Shown here one piece after another: positions 60,901 through 64,000 of a stretch of 64,000 nucleotides of DNA. The stretch is from assembly GCF_001640805.2 (NCBI RefSeq), contig NC_066833.1:5975456-6039455 (forward strand). Direction: 5' to 3'. The notes under the pieces are model-generated. The model saw nothing but the letters and a program-made list of their open reading frames with translations. It did no database searches and had not been told where the DNA came from. Each line of letters begins with the position of its first letter. Position 1 is the first letter of the stretch. This stretch comes from Lates calcarifer. Taxonomy: Eukaryota > Chordata > Actinopteri > Centropomidae. The position numbers and the translations under genes are program-made.

Positions 60901-61340
60901 ATGAACCACGGTAGTAAGTTAATGATCAGGTTTAGCTTACTTGATTTGGAACCGTCCTTTACTTTGGTGTCATCTGATTGGTCAGGAGACAGCGCCCAGC
61001 GCTTCCAGGCATTGATGCCATAGCGTGCTTTGAGAGGCAGTGATCGTCCCTCTGAGCATCTGCCTGCTGGATGGGAAGAAGAGGACGATGCTGAATCTGA
61101 GCTCTCCTCTACCGCCCGCCTCTTGTTCCCCTGCAACACAAATACACTCGTTACTACATGGTAAATTTAAGTTGGCCAGCACAAGCTTTCTAACTGTTAC
61201 ATGTATATATGTTTTTGTGTGTGTACATACTTGTCTCCTGGGCTGGGGTCTGGGTGCCGACTCCTCCCTCTCCTCTGCCAGGACAGGAGGTAGAGTGAAG
61301 GCCATGTCCTCGTCCATTCCCTCCAGGACTGGAACAGGGT
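54996..61340 (-). CDS. zmym2: Zinc finger MYM-type protein 2 (C-terminal part, 7 exons)
   Basis: ZMYM2 (ZNF198) is a nuclear protein associated with the LSD1-CoREST-HDAC repressor complex. Seven exons join in frame on the minus strand: 61231-61340, 60941-61130, 60696-60838, 57742-57856, 56424-56666, 56090-56234 and 54996-55218 (stop), giving 388 complete codons. The first part is a Ser/Glu/Arg-rich linker. From about codon 85 onward lies the family's C-terminal DUF3504 domain: GRKDDLFSDVCYQQFGEELN, SPAALLRSLVYLNTKYFGL and HLYELYRSKCPTSLRERLDV. The end is a LTRVLLVRDIY helix and an acidic tail. DUF3504 is known to derive from a Crypton tyrosine recombinase. The MYM zinc fingers and N-terminus lie off the right edge. 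ZMYM3 and ZMYM4 share this domain; the place next to gja3 favours ZMYM2. Confidence 0.9.
55613..55682 (-). ncRNA. Candidate box C/D snoRNA, copy A (zmym2 last intron)
   Basis: On the zmym2 strand the 70-nt element has a terminal stem AAGTCC/GGACTT, then C box GTGATTA, guide TGCTGTTCACAT, D' box CTGA, C' box GTGTTGA and D box ATGA. It sits in the intron 55219-56089. The C box (consensus RUGAUGA) and D box (consensus CUGA) each deviate at the positions that pair in the kink-turn, so the normal G-C would become U-A. Three unpaired nucleotides (TGT) separate the stem from the first sheared pair, as the kink-turn requires. The guide is complementary to 28S rRNA AUGUGAACAGCA, from memory. Its 3' end is about 395 nt from the downstream acceptor, farther than usual. 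Confidence 0.72.
56037..56089 (-). other. 5' end of the last zmym2 intron
   Basis: The donor GTGGGT directly follows the exon end at 56090. The split codon TG/C is completed by the next exon at 55218, restoring the SKCPTS reading expected from the family. Confidence 0.6.
57005..57095 (+). repeat. Fragment of a common teleost repeat
   Basis: TTGGCGGACACTCTTATCCA and ACGACTTACAAGTCGGGG, then ATTGCCCAAGAGCACTT, match a very widespread fish repeat (usual form: ...GACGCTTTTATCCAAAGCGACTTACA...). It is only a partial copy. Confidence 0.55.
57340..57422 (-). ncRNA. Candidate box C/D snoRNA, copy B (zmym2 intron 56667-57741)
   Basis: An 83-nt relative of copies A and C on the host-gene strand. Its terminal stem is the longest: GCAGTGTCC/GGACACTGC, nine perfect pairs, with stem sequence different from the other two copies. 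C box GTGATTA, guide CTGCTGTTCACAT (13 nt complementary to the recalled 28S AUGUGAACAGCAG), D' box CTGA (57380-57383), C' box GTGATTG and D box ATGA. The stem is separated from the sheared pairs by AGT. The region between C' and D differs from the other copies, so only the D' guide appears to be under selection. The downstream acceptor is about 670 nt away. Confidence 0.72.
57952..58024 (-). ncRNA. Candidate box C/D snoRNA, copy C (zmym2 intron 57857-60695)
   Basis: A 73-nt element with terminal stem TATGTCC/GGACATA, C box GTGATTA, guide TGCTGTTCACAT, D' box CTGA (57985-57988), a perfect C' box GTGATGA and D box ATGA. Its 3' end lies about 95 nt upstream of the 3' splice site (57857), close to the distance typical of vertebrate intronic snoRNAs. 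It is the best-formed of the three copies internally. The same intron also holds the mariner element, inserted upstream of the snoRNA in the sense of transcription. Confidence 0.75.
58833..60105 (+). mobile_element. Complete mariner transposon with 73-bp terminal inverted repeats
   Basis: The element is 1,273 bp and flanked by TA (58831-58832 and 60106-60107), the target duplication of the Tc1/mariner superfamily. The left inverted repeat (58833-58905) starts CAAGGGTCATTCAATAAATA; the right (60033-60105) is its reverse complement with two mismatches in 73 bp. The right repeat begins immediately after the transposase stop codon. The near-identity of the ends and the open coding region show recent insertion. 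It lies in a zmym2 intron, antisense to the gene. Confidence 0.95.
58998..60032 (+). CDS. Mariner-family transposase (DD34D), apparently intact
   Basis: The 344-aa protein carries out cut-and-paste transposition of the surrounding element in the nucleus. The N-terminal half holds two helix-turn-helix DNA-binding regions (about residues 8-55 and 75-115) separated by a GRPGRP linker (65-70, AT-hook-like). WVPKMLT (125-131) is the dimer-interface motif normally written WVPHEL. Catalytic aspartates are D164 (CDETW), D247 (HHDNARPH) and D282 ([13 protein letters not shown]); the last two have 34 residues between them, the DD34D spacing of true mariners. There is no stop codon or frameshift. The full length is typical (about 345 aa). 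The ATG is 92 bp inside the left inverted repeat. Activity is inferred from intactness only. Confidence 0.95.
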   Translation: MADQKACSRIEQRSVIKFLVAEGCKPVEIHRRMSTVYGATCFSQKNVYKWAKLFKEVRSSVEDEGRPGRPTEVRSPEVIESVNDLIQSDRRVTVDDIARTLSLSVGTAHKIVHDDLGYSKVSCRWVPKMLTAEHKRRRVELSQQCLSRYEKDGDEFLKKVVTCDETWVWHYEHVGSPVKKKFKSQQSTRKVMLTVFWDMQGTITISFLEKGSTVNSANYCELLRQVKKDIKNKRRGHQSKGVILHHDNARPHTAAQTVQTINKLGWELLPHPPYSPDLAPSDFHLFGPLKAFTRGTKFESDDEVKSVVSDWLRHQSKDFYAEGIRKLVHRWEKCVTVLGDYVEK

Positions 61341-61854
61341 CTGAGGCTGACAGAGGAACCAACATCTGTTTAATTACTTTCTTATCTTTTATAAGGTGAA
61401 ACTGTAAATCAAGTCATGATGGGGAAACAGGTTATTAATTTTTCTCATCTGACACAATGGGGCTGAATGATAATATAGGAAAATATCTAATAGCAATTTT
61501 TCTGACAGATACTACGATTGCGATTTGATTTGCAATATAACTTTTGTCAAATCAAACTTCAGTTCAGGATTCACTATATAGTTACAAAACAAACAGTTGC
61601 ACTACGTTCGCTTGCCTTGTTTGCAGTAACTTTACATTACTGCCTGTGGTGATTTTTCAAATGATTATACATTGAGGGGGAATGACAGGAGATTGATAGG
61701 CACACAGAGAGCCTGTAGAGACAGACACAGACAAACTCTATGGGATTTGTGTCAGTAGAAAATACAAAATACAGATACTAGGGATGGGCATTTTAATTGC
61801 TTTCTGAAGTCGATTAATCAAGCCAATTTAAGTTGATTAGTTGTCATGTCATTA

Positions 61855-62203
61855 TTAACATGTGCCCTTCACCCAAACCAAAATAATATGTTGAGTCATG
61901 TTTTTTGCACTGTAGTGTACAGATGAACTAGCTTTACCTCCCAAGCTCCACTCATCAACAACAGATCTCAGACTAGTTCTCAGCGGTGTCTCTCTCATCT
62001 CTGCTGCGAATCTAAAGCCCAGAACCTGAAATGCTCCAGTCACCATCAATGTAACGGCAGGTGACAAAATAATCTGACCTGAAAGCTGTCCATGCATCGG
62101 TTGTTATTGCTACTTTCTTGGCTTCAATCAAGTTCTTTTTCAGAGCTGTAGCTGGGTATGGCCTGAAATAATTTAAATTGCCAAAGCTATTTGTTCCTGT
62201 CAT
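61855..62203 (-). pseudogene. hAT transposase remnant
   Basis: On the minus strand LKKNLIEAKKVAITTDAWTA then YFVTCRYIDGDW is the conserved hAT transposase core (family pattern ...VALTTDxWTS...YLxVTxHYIxxDW). The reading continues, after a frameshift near 62050-62090, into VLGFRFAAEMRETPL and VVDEWSL. Sequence on both sides has no open frame. GGGATGGGCA near 61780 could be a terminus, but no matching partner was found. It is on the same strand as zmym2. Confidence 0.65.
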
Positions 62204-63486
62204 TTGCTGTCACATGAGTGTTTAGGTACTATAAACCCACAGCGTTTTCTGTAAGCAGATGGCCGAACATTAAAACATTTTCAGCCAACTGAAACTGCTT
62301 TATTCAATGAGGTCTCTGTGGATAATTCAGCTCCCAGTAAAAACCTTGATGAACGATGAACACTGAAGGAATCCTAACCTAAAAACAAACTGAGCATATA
62401 GAAACAACATGAACTAATTGGTGAGGAACAAGAGAAAAGACACAACAACATCGTCATCCCTTATGTGGCAGGACTGTCGGAGAAATTCAAAAGAATTTTC
62501 TCCAAACATAACATCCCGATGCATTTCTGTTAACAGCAGTTAACAGCTTTAACTGTGTCTGTTCTCACAACTAGAATGCAGCTCTCAGCAGACAGGTAGA
62601 ATTCACCTGACACTAGAGCCGAGAGTATCGGAGTGAGTCACACTGACTGCATTGTGCTGTCGTTCTGCCCTCTGTTTTTCGTTAAGTATCTAACTCCACA
62701 ATTAGTTTTGTTGCTTTGTTGATTTGGTTGAAACTCTACAGCCTCTCTGTTGCTCCTGCAGTGCTCTGCATGTGAACTCTGAGGCAGCGAAAAAAAATTG
62801 GACGACTCGTCCACTGACATTCTGTTGTAAAAATAATGGCAATCTTGGCAATCTGTAACTTCTCTTTATGATGGTATTAATTCAACTTATTTACCAAAAA
62901 TATCATAAGCATTAAATGCCACTGTTCCTAAGCTTTATCATGATTATTCACAGCTTCATTATTAATACTTGATATAATAATATAACATTTTTCTGCTACT
63001 ATAGCTGAGTGAACAAATCCAAACCAGAGATTTCACAGCATACAAGAAACATATATAAAAAGAACTGAAATCTAAACAAAGTGTAAAGTAGTAAAAATCT
63101 GGCTTTCTCAGTTTAGGGCAATGACACAGCTTAGTTTGTGACAGAGAAAGGCCATAATATCACTGGTCACAGTTGAAGTGCATATGATTATGGCTCAGCA
63201 AGGCCAGCTAAAGTGTGCTGTAACAGGCCAGTGGAAAAAATTACTAAGAATAAAAATAATAAAATGTCATATTCTTGGCCTGGTTAACCTACTTCACACT
63301 CCTCTTCTGGACAGTACGCCAAACCAAAATTCTCTGCCCTGATAGGGGTGATGACAGCAGGTCCAGAAATAACCAGAGGTAGGAATTTTAATCTCAATTA
63401 CTGTACTGAATCCATTAAAATCCATGCTGTCAGATGTTGTTACATAAGAGCTACTTCACTACAGAGAATGAATGAGAAGATGCACA

Positions 63487-63503
63487 CACACACACAGAGA
63501 GAG

Positions 63504-63600
<97 letters not shown>

Positions 63601-63616
63601 CAGAGAGAGAGACAGA
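63487..63616. repeat. Compound (CA)n(GA)n(GAAA)n microsatellite
   Basis: A CA run, a GA run, about six GAAA units, and then a long GA tract interrupted by CAGA. Ser/Leu-rich and Arg/Glu-rich ORFs over it are artefacts. Confidence 0.95.
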
Positions 63617-64000
63617 ATAAGCACTGGAGACAAATTGACTGATTTGAATTTAGGAGCACTACTTTTCTTACTTGACATTCAAACTTGGGTGGCACCAAAT
63701 AACTGTGACAAGATGTCTTGAAATTCAAGACAAAGATGTTACCCATTATGAGTGACAAAAGAAATGAGACCAATTTTTTAAAAGAGGTGTGTCAACCTAA
63801 GGGGTAGATCTTGACATTAAACAAACAGTCCCACATGTTTGGAAGGTTTGCACCCAAGGTTTCCCAGCAGGGCATTGCCAGGGGCATTACACTGCCTCCA
63901 ATGGCTTGCCTTCTGACCATAGCGCACTCTGCTATTCTGACTGGTCTTGAATCGCATATGCAGCAAACTGTGGTGCACTGTGTGTTCTGACAACTTTCTA

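Larger units (their letters stand above)
61341..64000 (-). other. zmym2 intron, right edge of window
   Basis: At least 2.66 kb of intron with no further zmym2 exon that I can recognise. It contains the hAT relic (about 61779-62203, possibly to 62820) and a compound CA/GA microsatellite (63487-63616). Confidence 0.5.

Noticed and set aside
62638..62820. 60-codon minus-strand ORF upstream of the hAT remnant as an intact transposase N-terminus
   Set aside because: It lacks a BED finger or other hAT motif; it may belong to the relic but this cannot be shown.
63451..63773. Leu/Ser-rich ORFs with signal-peptide-like look
   Set aside because: They translate the GA/CA microsatellite at 63487-63616.
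1..64000. CRISPR arrays, operons, tRNA or rRNA genes
   Set aside because: No regular repeat-spacer array and no full tRNA or rRNA; the only tRNA-like sequence is the SINE head at about 7430-7505.

Overview
This window is nuclear DNA of a ray-finned fish, probably a percomorph teleost. The genes have spliced vertebrate structures. The interspersed repeats (tRNA-derived SINE, Tc1, hAT and mariner remains, CA/GA microsatellites) are of the kind common in teleosts. Gene order and relative orientation match the vertebrate block that is ZMYM2-GJA3-GJB2/GJB6-CRYL1-IFT88 on human 13q12, here read in reverse.

Layout. (1) 604-5421, minus strand: the first ten coding exons of ift88 (cilium assembly); the rest lies to the left of the window. 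(2) 5422-5824: a compact head-to-head promoter shared by ift88 and cryl1. (3) 5825-26788, plus strand: complete nine-exon cryl1, an L-gulonate 3-dehydrogenase of 317 aa with large introns holding SINEs and other dispersed repeats. (4) About 28290-32450: a two-exon beta connexin (gjb8/cx30.3-like, related to mammalian GJB2/GJB6) with a GC-box promoter, a noncoding first exon and a single coding exon. (5) 35597-37021: gja3 (connexin 46), single coding exon. (6) About 40000-54995: no gene recognised; it holds old repeats, a dead Tc1 copy and probably the zmym2 3' UTR. (7) 54996-61340, minus strand: the last seven coding exons of zmym2, with the DUF3504 domain; upstream exons lie to the right of the window.

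Two things stand out. First, three different zmym2 introns each carry one copy of a related 70-83 nt element on the host-gene strand that folds like a box C/D snoRNA. Terminal stems differ between copies by paired changes, D' boxes are canonical, C and D boxes depart from consensus in a mutually compensating way, and a shared 12-13 nt guide is complementary to a 28S rRNA segment as I recall it. I take these to be a small snoRNA family hosted by zmym2. Second, a 1,273-bp mariner transposon with an intact 344-codon DD34D transposase and near-identical 73-bp terminal inverted repeats lies antisense in a zmym2 intron. It looks like a very recent insertion.

The genes do not form an operon. They are a conserved synteny block of unrelated functions: cilia, sugar metabolism, gap junctions and chromatin regulation. 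The two connexins are tandem members of one family. All exon boundaries were read by eye from GT/AG signals and reading-frame continuity; nothing was run against a database.
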